DNA from: Hypericum androsaemum
Lineage: Eukaryota > Streptophyta > Magnoliopsida > Malpighiales > Hypericaceae
NCBI GenBank assembly: GCA_963995505.1
Contig: OZ023198.1
Span: 8,456,558-8,520,557, forward strand
Length of the DNA: 64,000 nt
Reading direction: 5' to 3'
Shown here: in pieces, positions 1 through 12,778 of the stretch
Numbering within the stretch: the first letter of the stretch is position 1
Layout: every line of letters starts with the position of its first letter
The notes under the pieces: model-generated
Seen by the model: only the letters and a program-made list of their open reading frames with translations
What the model was told of the DNA's origin: nothing
Databases searched by the model: none
Made by a program: the position numbers and the translations under genes

Positions 1-121
1 AAGAAACAAAATCAACGAGAAAGCACATCGTCCAAACTCCAACGGAGGTGAAAAGTGTTGTGCCTCGAGGCCATTGAGATCCTCGTCGAGGAGAGCAACG
101 TCCAGCGCTTCGACGCTCACA
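1..121 (+). pseudogene. Decayed fragment of a PP4/PPX-type Ser/Thr phosphatase catalytic subunit (N-terminal region)
   Basis: From position 58 the plus strand reads LCLEAIEILVEESNVQRFDA, close to the N-terminal segment of plant PP4 (PPX) catalytic subunits. In that family this segment lies just before the metal-binding GDIHGQ motif. Upstream, 46-57 still resembles the preceding GluValLys-x residues but carries one extra base that shifts the frame, and 1-45 aligns only loosely with the residues before that. After 115 the similarity stops; the catalytic GDIHGQ, GDFVDRG and GNHE motifs are absent, and the frame ends at a stop at 142-144. I read it as a broken exon copy. A real exon entering from the left edge is possible but unlikely given the frameshift. 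Confidence 0.5.
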
Positions 122-144
122 GATGTGGGTTCTTCGCAGCTTGA

Positions 145-2336
145 ATTAGGAATTTAGGGTTCTCTTCGTTGGAGATTCCGGGGTTTGCCTTTTTGGTTGT
201 GAATTTACTTGAAAAGTGATGGGTATTTGTGCTTGGAGCAAAATTCTTTATCAATGTGTATGTGTTGCTTACGGCAGCTACTATTGCCATCGAAGTTCTT
301 CTCCCCAGCAGTGTTTTTTTTGGTTGATTTTGGTTGTCGCAAAAAAAATGACCGAAGGGTGGCCGAAAATAATGACCGGAGAAAATGACTAGAGATTTTG
401 GCTGACTAGAGTAAGGGTATAACAACCATTTCAAATATAAAATAAGAAAAAAGTTATCGATAATATCAGCGAAAGACCTGCGAGTAATAAAACCAAACTA
501 CAGGGACAACAGAATCAATATCGAAACTACAAGAATGCCATAGTCTATTTCACCAAACACCACGGAACTTACGGGTAGTTTACCCATACAATAATGTAGA
601 CCCACTTTTAATTACCCGCAAATAAAATGATAAATTTTGGACATCATCGGAATATAAAATCAATTAAATTAGTAAATTAAGGTGAATATCCGGCGTAAGA
701 GAAATACTCATAAATTAGTTTTTAAAATTTGAAAAATCGAATTACTTAATTCCCAATACCGATTTTTCTGTCAAACTTATCCTTCACTTAACTTCATTAC
801 TTTTTACTATAATTGACTAACTTAAAAAAGGTCGACCTTTGTTCCTTTACGTCTGATAAGCAATTAGTTGGTTGTAACAATCACTGTTCTAGTTTTATCG
901 GATTCCTAGTTCGAGTCCTTGAAAACGTACCAGTGTTAAATACATTGTGAAAAATCTTTGTTATCTTCTAAAAGTTCCACGTAATTCATATGTGAATTAA
1001 TTATTCGGATACCATATGATATAAACCAAAAATTGCCTCAGTGATCAATAAGACTAACTTGGAATACTGATGGTATGACGGAGTATTTTCCAGGTGTAGA
1101 CCATAATATAGACCTTTTTAAAAGTAAAATTTTATACCAACCAAGCTTACTTACATCATTGCAGGCTACATAGAGTGGTTGCCCAAGATTACAAAAGACC
1201 TTGCACCTCTGTAAAGCTGTACAGATAAAGTGTACAAAACCAAAACCAGCTATACAAAATCATTCCTACATTGTAGGACAAGAATCAGACAATGTAAATG
1301 GGTTGATAATGCTCAAATGAGTTGATGAGCCTGTGCAGTGGGCCTAAAAAGTCAAAAGCCAAAACCTACCCAAGAATGTAAATGGGCTATGAGCTTGCCT
1401 AGCCCAATTACTAAGTCCGTAAATCCGGTTCAGTTGGACTGAATTTTTTATATAAATATTTTTGTTGTAACCATGATTTGAACTGGTCCTTATATCATTA
1501 GAGCAATTGCTCAGTTATGGATTAGGATCTCAAAAAAGAAAGAGAGGTTAAGATCAGTTCAACACATTAATGGAGCCCATTTTTCTCCGTGTGTTATGTT
1601 ATGGGCATTTTGCGGGAATTCCGTTTCCGAAAAAAAAATCCGAAAAAACCATAAATAAATCTACAATGTACCCAAAAAATAACCGTTAAAAAACTGAAGA
1701 TATATTATGTGATTTTTAGTAAATTGGTCTTCTGGAATTTTTTGGCCATAGTGTAATATTTACCTTTCAAAAAAAAATCACTATTGTTACCACTTTTTAA
1801 CTTTGCATATTTTATCTATGTACTTTTTTTACTTATAAATAAAATCATTTGGATTGTAATTGGATATTAGAATCATTATGATGAGAATTGGCTATGTTAT
1901 TCGCTCCATATTTTTCTCTTCTCTCTCCCCCCATCTCAATATCATATTCGTTCTCCTATTTACTCGGACAAAACTCTACCAAATTCAAAAAGAGGGTCGA
2001 TTCTACTTAAATATGGATCAATGTTCTACTCTAAAATTAGTGGTAATTAGTAGCTATCCGTAGATGTAGATATTATTCAAAACTACGAAGAACTGTAGAC
2101 CCAAAAAAAAAAGAAGCAAATTGCAGAAGAGAAGACCAATTTACTAAACCAAGAAAGTTGGTGGAGTAGAACATTACAGCAAGTTGGTGAAACTGGTCAC
2201 TCTTCACCCCGCCCTTTCATGTTCTTCCACTTCTCCTTATTGCTGTTCTCCATTTCACCAACTGTACACATACACTCTCTTCCCTGTGTTTGATCTAAAC
2301 TCTAAAAAGATTACCACAAAAAAGGGGCCAACTTGC
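145..2336. other. AT-rich intergenic DNA with SINE-like and MITE-like remnants
   Basis: No gene is seen. A pol III box-B-like sequence (CTAGTTCGAGTCC, 906-918) and another on the minus strand at 1471-1489 suggest old tRNA-derived SINEs. The stretch 440-600 resembles one end of the inverted-repeat element at 51555-51822 (shared 'TCTATTTCACCAAACAC' type sequence). Confidence 0.4.
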
Positions 2337-4152
2337 TCATGAAGCTCCTACACCAAGAAAGTCAAAGAAAGGCAAATTGGTGGTGGTGCCTTGGTTGGTC
2401 CTATTGTTATTGGTCCCAACTGACTCAGTTGCTGAAACTTCTGAGGAGTTTGAATCTGACTGCCCAGATGCTGATTGGTCCACCAAACCCATTACAGCTT
2501 CTCCAATTCCCATTCCCATTGGCCCACAGAGCCCATTGCCAGTGCATCCATAGAGCTTGTCAACGTCTCTGTTGTTGTTCCCAACCATCAGCTCCTCCTC
2601 CTTTTCTGCACTTGTGGAACCTGGTTTAACCCCAAAAAAAAACCATGCACCAAATACAGAAACCTCAAGTTACAACATTTTACATCTTTGGATAAATAAA
2701 CAGGGTTCAAAGCATTGCCAAATCAACAAATCCCCGGTATTTTTTAAAACGAACTGCGAGGCGACCAGGAAAATCCTTTGTTTCCTTATCCGTCCAATCC
2801 GACTGGTGGGTGTAACAGTCGAATCGGATTTTTCAAAAAAATTATTATATATTTAGTATTAAAATGTTAGATATTCTAAATATCTTCTAATTTATCATTT
2901 ACAAATACAAAATCATAATTTAATTGCATTTAACATGTAATAAACAAACAAACACACAAGACAGGGTATCTCTGAATGTGGTTGTTTTGAGACAAACCCA
3001 TGTAAGAAAAAGCTAAACATAACAAACCACCTAGACTAACTCATGTGTTACTTGTAGTAACAATTGTTCCTCCTTTTTTTTTTGCCTGAAAATAGCGATC
3101 ATGTACCAAGTACGTAAGCCTATAACTAAACCAGATAAACACATAACAAAGAAAAGTGTGAAAACTCCTTTGAAAAATAATGGTAGAAGAAAGTAAGCAT
3201 AAAAAGGAAATAAAATGTAAATAAAGCAATAGTTACCCTTGGGACCAGCTTGGGGAATAAACCTAGAGAAGAACCTAGGAGGAGGTTTGGTGGAAGAGGG
3301 GGAGAGGGAGAGTTCAGTGCATGTTGACCCAGACAAAGTAGTAGTTGATTCACTGCAAGCATTATTGTAATTAGCACGAATAGTTTCAGCAGCAGAATTG
3401 GTCTTCCTCCTCTTGGAAATGGTGGATTGATCCCTCTTCTTCCTCGCCATGATCACATGCCAATGGTTCTTCACCGCGTTATCGGTCCGGCCGGGGAACA
3501 GCTTAGCTATTATTGCCCATTTGTTCCCATAAAGCCTGTGAGCTGTTAGTAGCCTGTCCTCTTCTTCCTCTGAGAATGCCCTCCTGTTGATTCTTGGGTC
3601 CAGCTGGTTAAACCACCTCAATCTGCAACTCTTCCCTGAAAAACCCAAAAGCCAAAAAACCAAAACAAGACGAGACAAAAACTTTTCAACATTCCATAAA
3701 CCCAAAAACCCAAACTTTATGTTCCTCAATAGACAAAGTTCCATTTTTTTGTTGGTATAGATAATACCTGATCTCCCTTGAAGATTTTCAGCAATCAAGT
3801 TCCAGTTTTGGGGGCCATATTGGGCCACAAGCTCCTTGAGCTTGGCATCCTCAGCTGGTCTCCAATGGCCTCTAGAACAGAACTTTGTGTGCCCATTTCT
3901 ACCAGAACCATGGCTCTTTGGAAACTCTTCCTCCTCCTCAAATGACTCGCTCCCCTCCCCCTCTGCACTACTAACATGGAAACCCATTTGAGAAATGGGA
4001 GCTTCTCTGTCAATGGGGGAGTGGCCCAAGAGCCCGAACTTGGTAGAGAGAGAAAGCTGGGGAGATGGGTTCTTTTGGGTTGGCAGAAAGCTTTTGTCTT
4101 TAAACCCGTTGAAACCTCCCCTGCCTCCTCCGGGTAAAACTTGTAGGCTCAT
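2337..4152 (-). CDS. R2R3-MYB transcription factor, subgroup 21 (MYB52/54/56/105/117 group)
   Basis: Nuclear DNA-binding regulator. Three exons on the minus strand: 4152-3768, 3635-3237 and 2605-2337 (1053 nt, 350 aa), with GT-AG introns of 132 and 631 bp. The first intron has no stop and keeps frame, so a naive reading runs through it. The ATG at 4152 has A at -3; the upstream in-frame TTG at 4218 is not a credible start. R2 spans about residues 94-142 with Trp97, Trp117, Trp136; R3 has Phe149, Trp168, Trp187. The sequences [29 protein letters not shown] and [16 protein letters not shown] are the hallmark of subgroup 21. The acidic stretch at 70-80 and the C-terminal [11 protein letters not shown] also fit that group. 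Subgroup members act in secondary-wall control, lateral-organ boundaries or seed size; which applies here cannot be told. Exon 3 is Asn/Gly/Ser-rich. Confidence 0.93.
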
Positions 4153-4593
4153 GTTGACCCGAAAGTTAAGAAAGATGACGAAACCAAAAACTTCAAGTAA
4201 GATCCTTTCTGGTTTCAACTTCTTAACTTCGCCAAAGTTGAAAAAGAAATTTTAAACAAAAAAAAGAGTCCTTTAAGTTCACTCTTTTTTTGTTTCTAAG
4301 TTGGGAGGAGAAAGAGGAGGAGGTGGTTCTTCTGTTCTCCCATTGGTAAAAACCTAAATGGAAGAGAAACCAATAAGGGAGGGGAGGAATTTCCACTTTA
4401 CTCCCTCCCATGCAAGGTGAAAAATGGAAGAGAACAATCAGAGAACAGAATTCAAAACAGAGGATTTTGTCTCTCTCTCCTTCTCTCTCACAAGGACAGA
4501 TTAATTAGAGAGTTAATAACTAATAATGGGGGAAGAGGGAATTAATTAGTAAGAAAGTGGAGGGTCCTTGTAGTTTAGGGTAGATTCAGGTGT

Positions 4594-4610
4594 GTATATA
4601 ATATATATAA
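4594..4610 (-). promoter_or_regulatory. Possible TATA element of the MYB gene
   Basis: A TATATAATATATATAA-type run lies about 440 bp upstream of the MYB ATG. The intervening purine/pyrimidine-rich sequence would be a long leader. It is only a composition-based suggestion, because AT-rich runs are common here. Confidence 0.3.
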
Positions 4611-4619
4611 GAAACCAAG

Positions 4620-7600
4620 GTACAAGAAAGGACAAGGGAGAGAGGTTCTATTTTATTATTTTGATAAATGTCCATTTTAGTATGTTTGTGTTTTGGTCTA
4701 CTTGTACATTATTGTCTTATGGTTTAAAAATATTGGCTGAGTGACAAATGTGGTGTTTTTGCAGTTTACATTTCACTGTTTCAACAAATATTTGGACAAA
4801 TAGTACTCCCAAGTATTGTTAAATTAAAAACTGATAAACAAATTAGAAACAAAAGACTAATCATATTTAGGAGTATTTCTGTACAAAAATTATCAAATAG
4901 TGGGATATTAATTAGAAAATTATTATCCTTTTTCGAACATCTTTAAAATATATTATAGTACATGTCAGTCGATCAAATCTGATGATATTAAATTAAACTT
5001 TAACTTATTTTATTTGATTAAAATAAATAAAGAGGATCCTCTAAAAATGTGTGTAAAATGTAGCATCGGAGGAAGTGTTTCATTTCATGCAAAGGTGAGA
5101 CCCGCTCGTGTGGGTTGGGTTTCGGGAGCGGTGGGTGGGTGATTTGAGTGACCCCATAAAAGACATGTTTTCGTGTTGGTATTGCTGTTTTGGCTTCTTC
5201 TTTTCTTTCCCTTTGTCATATGCAAGTTCTTTTGCATTTTAAACTTAGAAGATGAAATTAGGTAAAGTGGTAATTGATTGAATTTTTTTTAAAAGAGTTT
5301 TGAAGTTCCAAGTCTCACGTAAAAAATATTACTAGAAAATTTATTTTATGTAGGTATGATAGTGTTCGACTCATATAACTTTTAATATTTTATGGTTAAA
5401 TTAGATAAGTTGGTCCAATGGTTATTAAAGTACATAGATGATTTAACCTAAAGATTTTAATTTATACATGACATTTATTATGTTAAAAATTAATAAACCA
5501 TCAATCGATCAATTATTTAAGGTAGAATTTGAAAAAAATGCATAACTAGATTTTTACAGTTCCAAAATTCGACAATAATGTTGGGCGCATTTCGTATTTT
5601 TTAAACTTATTTTCTCACATTTTTGTGTCCTCCGTGTCTCCGTCCGTGTGGTCTTGGGAGGAACCCAGAATCCATCTGTCTGCTTTTGTTTTTAGAATGG
5701 CAAATCCATCTGTCTGCTAGTCATTGCCTTTTTCTCAAAGTGGAGAGAAAAGAAACGAAACGGAATTTGTTTTTCTAAAAGCAAATGAAAAGAAAAATTA
5801 TTAAAAAATCATTTTAAATAGAATTCCATATTAATTCAACGCTAAATATTCAAAAACTTCTCCAATTAAATTAAAATCCCAGTTTCCTCAATCAGCGTGC
5901 AGCTTTAATGGTTTTTTGTTAAAATTTATGAGGTGTTTTTGTTTCTATTATTTACCAACTTCCCCTTTTTTGGTAATCTTTCCAACTTTACATTTTAGAA
6001 CCGAACCGGGAGATGACCAGGAAATCTTATATTTATCGGTTCACTTGATCCACTCGGTCGAACCGTTGATCAGGCCAGGACTTTCATTTTATACAAATAA
6101 TTATTAAATATGATGAAATAAATTTAATTTATCATAAAAATGATAAATTACCAAATCAAATATTTATCAGCTTTGTTATGTAATTTATCCAAATATTAAT
6201 TTAAAAAACTCTAGAAGTTTATGAAGATAATAATTCGAGTTTTATTGTTTGTCATATTAGTCAAGTTTACTCGACTTTATCATAAAAATAGTTAAAAAGA
6301 TAAGTTTATTGTGATCTAAAGGTGATGTACACACTCCGAGTGTGAAAGTGGGGTTGTTGTTTCTGAATTAAATTAGATAAAATAGAAAAATAAACATGAA
6401 TTTTTCTATTCTGGATGGTCCAACCAGATTTCGAACTGTCAGATCATTCTCCGAGGTTCATACAAAAAATGGCCTGGATTTAGTACCGAATAATGGTTCG
6501 ACTGGTCTGACCACAAATCGGAACGTAGTTTTCAAATCAATGCATTTTACAACAAATTCTTCCACTGGGCAATAGTGCTAGCCTTATTGATGGGGAAAAT
6601 GGAAGATTAGGCATCCTTCCTTGGGCTTGGCTCACGAACCACTCGGATAATTTTGATGTACTATTATTCAATGACTTTCCTACTTAATATACTTCTAAAA
6701 AAAGAACTTTTCATATATTTTTTATGCCAAGACCATTCGTCATCTCAACACTTACTTAGTCGTTAATTCAAATTTAAAATTCGTCAAAATGTGAAGACAA
6801 AAAAATTACATATATGTATAATCACTATATTTTCATTACTTGAATTAAAAACACCCCTCAACTAACCACATTGTGCATCTAACCACACAAACATTACTAC
6901 TTTTTCAATTTGATTGATGACCAATCTCTGTTGCGGTTGTTTTTTCTTGCTTATATTTGGATATCAATTGAGTCGATTAATTTAGATTCGGACCGATAAA
7001 ATTTTGAAAAAAGTGGCAACATTATTTTAATAAATATTTAATCTTGGTATGCCTCTGAAAATTCAAACTCGAGATTCTTAGTTTATATAAATAATTATTG
7101 ATAATTGTTTATGTTATTTTTTGAAGTGAATGGCCTAGTAGCCTTTCGTTAGATAAAAGATTTAAAGTACATGGTGGAGTTTAGTAGCTCAACCAAACAC
7201 ATGAGACTATCGCATAAGCCACAATAAGAAGTAAATACAGGATTGAGCTGTTGCTCATCTTGGACCATGCATTAGTTTATGAACCTGAATTAACCTCTAA
7301 ATTAGAGATCGTGCTTGTCAAGAAGCAGTGAACCAAAAAAATAATAATACAATATCAGTTAAATGTATTCATAGCGTTGTACATATGGTGCTGCTAGAAT
7401 CGAGTCTCCAATAAACGATTAAATCTGGAGATAAATAGCCTTATTGTATACTTTATGGTTAAAATCGTTCTTTCAGGATACAAAAAGCGGAGAGAAATTG
7501 ATTTTCTCTTCCTTTTTCCTCGTGAATTCTTTTTTGACCCGTAATGATTGCGCCCTCTATATAATTGATTTTTGTTTATTATTCTTCCATTTGTTTTATT

Positions 7601-8553
7601 TAATTTCTAATTAAATTGTCTCACTTTATAACTTTCACTAAAGAAACTAAAGAACAAGAAACTGAATGCACGAGTACCCTCGACCTTATTATATACAATC
7701 GATTGAAGTAGGTGACACATTTTTGTACCCTCTAGGACCCCCACGTGTATATTCATCCTGAAAATTTTGATGACCGATGTAACCAGTCAACATTTTCTCC
7801 TTTTATTAAATCTTGATGAATTTTTTTCGAAAATTTCTGATTTTTAAATATAAGTACTTTTTTTATTTGTAAGATTTGAACGTTATATCTACTTGAGAAA
7901 ATCTAAATCTTTTATAAATTAAACCTACTAGCTTTTGGTAATCTTAACGAGATTTGAACAAACAATTATAAGTGAATTAAAAGTAACAGAAAAGACAGTG
8001 ACGAATGGTAAAATGTATCGTAATTATCACATACGAATTACTATTCTTCCATTATATATGTGCTGATTTTTCTGGCAACTAGGGGATCTAATTGCACCCG
8101 GTAGAAAAGGAATCATCGTAACAATTAATTATAAATTGATATTATATATATAATATATTGAGTCGCTTTTGACAGTATCCACCACTTTTCACAATTTTCT
8201 AATTCATATACTGTTTTGAAGGATAATTCAATACTAAGTTCAAGTATTTGTTTAAGTATTTATATAGAAAAGTATATGTTTATGTAAATTAAAGTCTCAT
8301 AACATAAAAGTCAGTTAATAAGGTTATTATATCAACCGAACCCCGGACATTGTTTAATTATTTACATATACAATGTTTGAATTGTTGTCACTTCAAATCA
8401 AATTTATATCATTCTACACTTACTAAATATTCATTATTAAAAAATTAACAATATCAATAATGTGTATCATTTATAAGATTATAAGTTGAAAATCAATATC
8501 TTGTTGAACATTTTAAATGAATCTCAACCAGTCTAAGTTTTTAATATATTTTT
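4620..8553. other. AT-rich intergenic DNA
   Basis: No gene is seen. 5995-6085 and 6415-6530 belong to a dispersed 'GGTYGACTGGTCYGACCA'-type repeat seen at other places in the window. 6950-7130 resembles 51360-51490 (shared TTGAGTCG...AAATTTTGAAAAAA...AATAAATATTTAAT order). The rest is unstructured AT-rich sequence. Confidence 0.5.
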
Positions 8554-8570
8554 AAAATTAGTAAAATATT

Positions 8571-9409
8571 TTTTTTTTCGGGGCAAAAGATTCATTCCAT
8601 TGATGAAAGAGCAAGACCAAAACATCGAATAACGCATACAAAACAGCTCACAGCTAAACGATCCTAGGCACTCCTATGCACAATAGCACACAGGAGTCAC
8701 TACCCACCTAGGCCCACCACCCACCGCCAGGCCTTACAAAAGAAAACTACTCTAAACTACCCTTCCTGAGGTCCAAAAACGTACAATAGTACGCAGACAC
8801 TACCCACCCTAGATCTAGCCATCAATACGCACCATTCCCCTCCAAGGAGGTTGCAGCCACTGGCCTCGTTAAAAACCTAATCCAGAAAATCCACCCCGAA
8901 TGGGAAAAAACCGGACTAGGAAAAGAGCACACAGCGATAACACTGCACGGAAATGAATGCTACGTATTGCCCCGTTTACACCCATTCCCCAATCAAAACC
9001 CAAAAAAGCCCTCCCAAACCCACCACGGCCCCAACCCACCCCAGACCTAGCCTACCTAGTCACCTAAGCCCCCACTGAACTGTTCCTGCTCGATGACAGT
9101 TGCCACCTCGAACGGAGGGGCTGAGAAAAACTCATGAGATGTACCTGAGTTGATTGGTTTCTTAGCCAGTGTGTGGGCCACCCTGTTACCATCTCTCCCA
9201 ATATGTGATATCCAGGCCCTCTCTCGACGCTCCATTAGGTGTAGTCCTTCCTCAACAATAACTGCAAGGTCACTTCTATCCCTCAACTGATTCCTGAATG
9301 CCCCCACCACCGGTAAACAATCTGACTCAATAACCACTTGTCTCAGGCCCATCGATAATTCAAGCTCCATGCCCTCTCTCATACCAATTCTCTCAAGCAG
9401 AGTCGGGTA
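8571..9409 (-). mobile_element. 5'-truncated LINE (non-LTR retrotransposon) with 17-bp target-site duplication
   Basis: The element is bounded by identical 17-mers AAAATTAGTAAAATATT at 8554-8570 and 9410-9426. It ends on the left with a run of T (a poly(A) tail on the minus strand) and carries at its right the RNase H end of a LINE ORF2. This is the expected product of target-primed reverse transcription: 3' tail intact, 5' end truncated. The 3' untranslated part includes CCTCGTTAAAAACC, a motif common in plant LINE 3' ends. It lacks the endonuclease and reverse transcriptase domains, so it is dead on its own. Confidence 0.88.
9056..9409 (-). pseudogene. RNase H domain remnant of LINE ORF2
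   Basis: An open frame runs from the truncation point to a stop at 9056. It contains LSMGLRQVVIESDCLPVV, an RNase H-like (RVT_3 type) core with the Glu-Ser-Asp catalytic segment, then HIGRDGNRVAHTLAKK, the usual closing Asn-x-x-Ala-His motif. Such domains close ORF2 of many plant L1-type LINEs. Only about 118 codons remain of a normally over 1000-codon ORF. Confidence 0.75.
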
Positions 9410-9497
9410 AAAATTAGTAAAATATTATTAAAACCTAATTATGTACAAGAATTCCTTCCATAATGCTCAAGTTTGAGCATGAAAATCCTAATATCTT

Positions 9498-9770
9498 ATT
9501 TTTTTAGGGGAAAAATACTTCATTCATTGATAAAAAATTGTAGGTGATACAACCAAAAAAAAATTATAATAAGCAGCGATCAAGAACAACCAGAACTCTC
9601 GCGGACACAAATCTTTTATACAGTCAGAAACCGCGGGTACATAACTTGTGATTGAAAGTTACGAACTTGAGAATGTTTCACCTCTTAAGACCGATCTACT
9701 AAAAAGTAAGCTCAGAAATAAAAATCTAAAAATATAGTGACCAAGAAATTCGCCTATTTTTTCGCAGGTA
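9498..9770 (-). mobile_element. Probable second LINE 3'-end fragment
   Basis: It begins with a T-run followed by AGGGGAAAAATACTTCATTCATTGATAA, broken here by a few bases, which parallels the first bases of the LINE at 8571 (T-run, CGGGGCAAAAGATTCATTCCATTGATGA). No coding part and no clear target duplication were found. Confidence 0.4.
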
Positions 9771-10719
9771 TGTCCTACTTCAGTCACCAACTGAAACGTA
9801 TTTGGTCCCTACCAAAAACAATAATGTAACGTTTTTTATAATTTATGTAAGACTTTATTTAAAATGTAATTATCCCGATAATATTTTTTGTTCACACACT
9901 TTCCCTTCAAAAATGTCACGTACTTGGTGAGAAATAAAAGATATGAGGAACAAACAACCAAACCACTCACGTGGAAACTGCCTGTCCTTGAACGGGTCAG
10001 AAACAAAGATTTAAAAGCAACTTGGGTCAAAGATAATTGAAGTTCTTTCGCTCGCCTCTGAGGGATAAAAGGTTACATTATAAAACTAACCATCACATAG
10101 ATTATCTCGTAAAAGCCTTGTTATAATTTAATCAAAAGATTTAAATTCGAGTTTTTCAAAATATAGAAATTTTAAATACTTGTTAAAAGATATTTTTCAC
10201 TTTTTAAATGTCTCACCTGACTCGAATTTGGATTAGTTGGCGCATTGGTATTAGTTGTCTAGGCTTAACTTCCGTAGTTGGTAAATTTAAAAAAATGGTT
10301 CTAATTAAAAAAATTATAATATTCATTAAATTCTCTTTTTTAATAATGATTTAATAAAAATTTATTATTATTTTAGAACTTTTGAAGTGCTGGTTTTTTT
10401 TCTTGTTTAAAATTTAAATTTTATTATGAAATAAGAATACTAGTTCAAAGTAAAAGTTTAAAATTGAGTTTGTGAGATTGTTATAGCAAACGAAAGCTAC
10501 GCCTAAGGCTACCCACTATGGTGCTCCTGGCGCAACCTCCTCTATATAAGGAAAAAAAATTAAATGCAGCAACTGGACTGCTTGTACTCATGATATACAT
10601 CCAAAAATCAAAGTTCAAACATCATTTCTCCCTATCAGACAACGTACAAATGAGCAGCAAAGAATGAGCACAAGAGACAGAAACAACTTGCAGCATCACC
10701 AGCAACACCAATTACAATC

Positions 10720-11112
10720 TCAAATTTGGTTTACCAGATTTCTAACAATTGTAGGCACCTGTGAGTTCTGAGCTTGATGGTGTACCGGCCAGTTTACTTG
10801 CCCTGGCTGATTCGGTATAGGCACCGAAGCAGGCATGTTGGCCCCAACTGCTGCCATCCCAGTGCTCTGCTGATGTTGATTAAACTGCTGTCCGGAAGCG
10901 ATCAATACATTCTGGAGCAAGTTTAATGCTTGTAGAGGTTGGTTCCACTTACTCTGCACACCAAAAGGACCGACTCGAGAAGGATCCAACAAGACACTAC
11001 GATTGAACTGCCCTTGAGGCAAAACATTGCTAAAATTCTGCATTTGATTGGCCATATTAGGGAAAGCCATACTGTGATTGAACTGCCCTTGACACGTGGC
11101 CTCGGCCTCCAT
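10720..11112 (-). CDS. Gln/Asn-rich open reading frame of unknown identity, probably a gene fragment
   Basis: The frame of 130 codons begins at an ATG (11112) and is open to a stop at 10720. It is rich in Gln, Asn, Pro and Met and contains two copies of QGQFN(H/R)S about 30 residues apart, so part arose by short duplication. No enzymatic motif is visible. A low-complexity N-terminal part of an RNA-binding or NUFIP-like protein is one possibility I cannot confirm. A solo LTR begins 93 bp upstream. No splice-linked neighbour exon was recognised. Confidence 0.35.
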   Translation of the reverse strand: MEAEATCQGQFNHSMAFPNMANQMQNFSNVLPQGQFNRSVLLDPSRVGPFGVQSKWNQPLQALNLLQNVLIASGQQFNQHQQSTGMAAVGANMPASVPIPNQPGQVNWPVHHQAQNSQVPTIVRNLVNQI

Positions 11113-11204
11113 TAGTTTAATATTTTTTTGTTTTTTAATCTACTTTAGTTACACTTGGCACAATGTTATTCGTATAAATAAATTTTTCAGATATTATTTG
11201 TATT

Positions 11205-12453
11205 TGTAAGAATTGAGAAACTAAAGTGATAATCTCCTAAAGTTTAAAGGGAGCAAAACGTAATTTTCCACAAACCCTAGCTGTGTTAGGGTTTTTAGCC
11301 CGAAAACTATGTTAAATAAGCCCCTAGGCCGTCCATTTTACCACAGAAATAATAGCCACGAAATTCTTCTCTCTGTAAAGGCGAGGAGCGAAATCTGACT
11401 CGGGAGGAGGGGCTAGGAGACGACAAGATCTTCCGAGAATCACCATACGAGAGGGGTAAGCTCCTGACCTTGTTTTTCTTCTTGGAATAGAGTAACTTCC
11501 GCCCCAAGTCACGTGTTCTGTCTTCCAAAAAGGTGAAGAGGACGAACTTGCTGAGTCTCGGGAGGATCGTGGAAGGGTTAAGAATCTAGGAGCAACGTCA
11601 GGTAAGTGGAAATCTTAGATCGAGGGTTTTAGGATTCTGAACACATATGGCTCAATTTAGGTTTCTGATTTAATCTGATTAATCTCAGTTCGGATCTGAT
11701 TTTTGTGATACATGGGAAACCGATTTGATCCTGTTTTATGTGCGAATTTGATAAGTTGATTATGTATACGCTTATGGATCTGACCTCGTCTGTTTATTTA
11801 TGATTCTGTTCGGATTTGAATATAAGTTTTGATGTGAATATGTGCATATACTGGTCATGTTCTGTTCAGTCATGCGGGATTATTTCTGTACCTTTTTGGG
11901 CCCTATAGTTCGTACGCATCGCTTTAAAGGGGTACCGAGTAACCCTAGGTGCGTGTGATCAAATGGATAGGGAGTGCAGAAATTATCTGGGCTCGTGGGG
12001 ATACCCTTCTGTCTTTTGGGCCCGTAATGCGGGAACGGAGGGGTACTTTCTGGGCCCCCGAGAATCCCGTCATGAATATGTTCGACTCCGGAGTCTATGT
12101 GTGTTAGTCGGTTAAGGGATCTTCTGTGCTTATGCTCGTAGATTTAATCTTGTTGTGAATATATTTGTATTTGTTCCACTTACTGAGTTAATCAACTCAC
12201 GTTAGTCGTATGTGTTTCAGATGGTTCAGCTAAGGTTCGGGATCGAGAGTAGAGGGTTCGGCTTGCATGCATCATCACTGTTTTCTTGAAAAATAAGGGC
12301 GGTTGATTTTCCGACTGCGCGTATTTGGATTTGATGACAGTTGTTCGTTTTCCTATTTACTAAAAAGTTAGATTTTTATTTGTAATAAAGCCTGATGCCT
12401 AGCGGGGTGTTTAAATCCTCGGGCATTGTCACTTCTATTTTCTGGTCGTGACA
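11205..12453 (+). mobile_element. Solo LTR with 5-bp target-site duplication
   Basis: The element starts TGTAAGAATTGAG and ends GGTCGTGACA. It is flanked by GTATT at 11200-11204 and 12454-12458. Inside lies an AATAAAGCCTGATGCC polyadenylation-like end. No internal coding region is present, so unequal recombination between two LTRs probably removed it. A diverged, truncated relative is at 21734-22714. The style (about 1.25 kb, TG...CA) suits a Gypsy-type element, but family assignment is inference. Confidence 0.85.
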
Positions 12454-12778
12454 GTATTGTTATAAAAATTGAAGTTATCTTTAACAAAACTAAAAAATAA
12501 ATAATATACAAAAATAAATTAAAGTGATTGGATTGTGCATATTTAGCAAAAAATTAGCACTAGAAATTAACTATGTAATTTGCATATTCTATATTTGTAA
12601 TTTATCATTTAAGACATCCATTTATAATTTGATTTATTTTTTCTAATTTTATATTGCAACTTTTGTAATCTTAATTTGTTACTTTATTATTAAAAAATTT
12701 CTTGTTGTAATAACAGAATAATTATTATCGTATATTTATTATAATTTATATATAAACAAAAAAATAATAGTATATAAT

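Noticed and set aside
1460..1530. A functional tRNA gene on the minus strand
   Set aside because: Only a box-B-like segment is present. No cloverleaf can be drawn and the flanks are AT-rich, so it is at most a SINE relic.
3636..3767. Extra 44 residues between the two halves of the MYB domain
   Set aside because: These are the translated first intron, which happens to be in frame. They would split R2, and the borders are good GT-AG sites.
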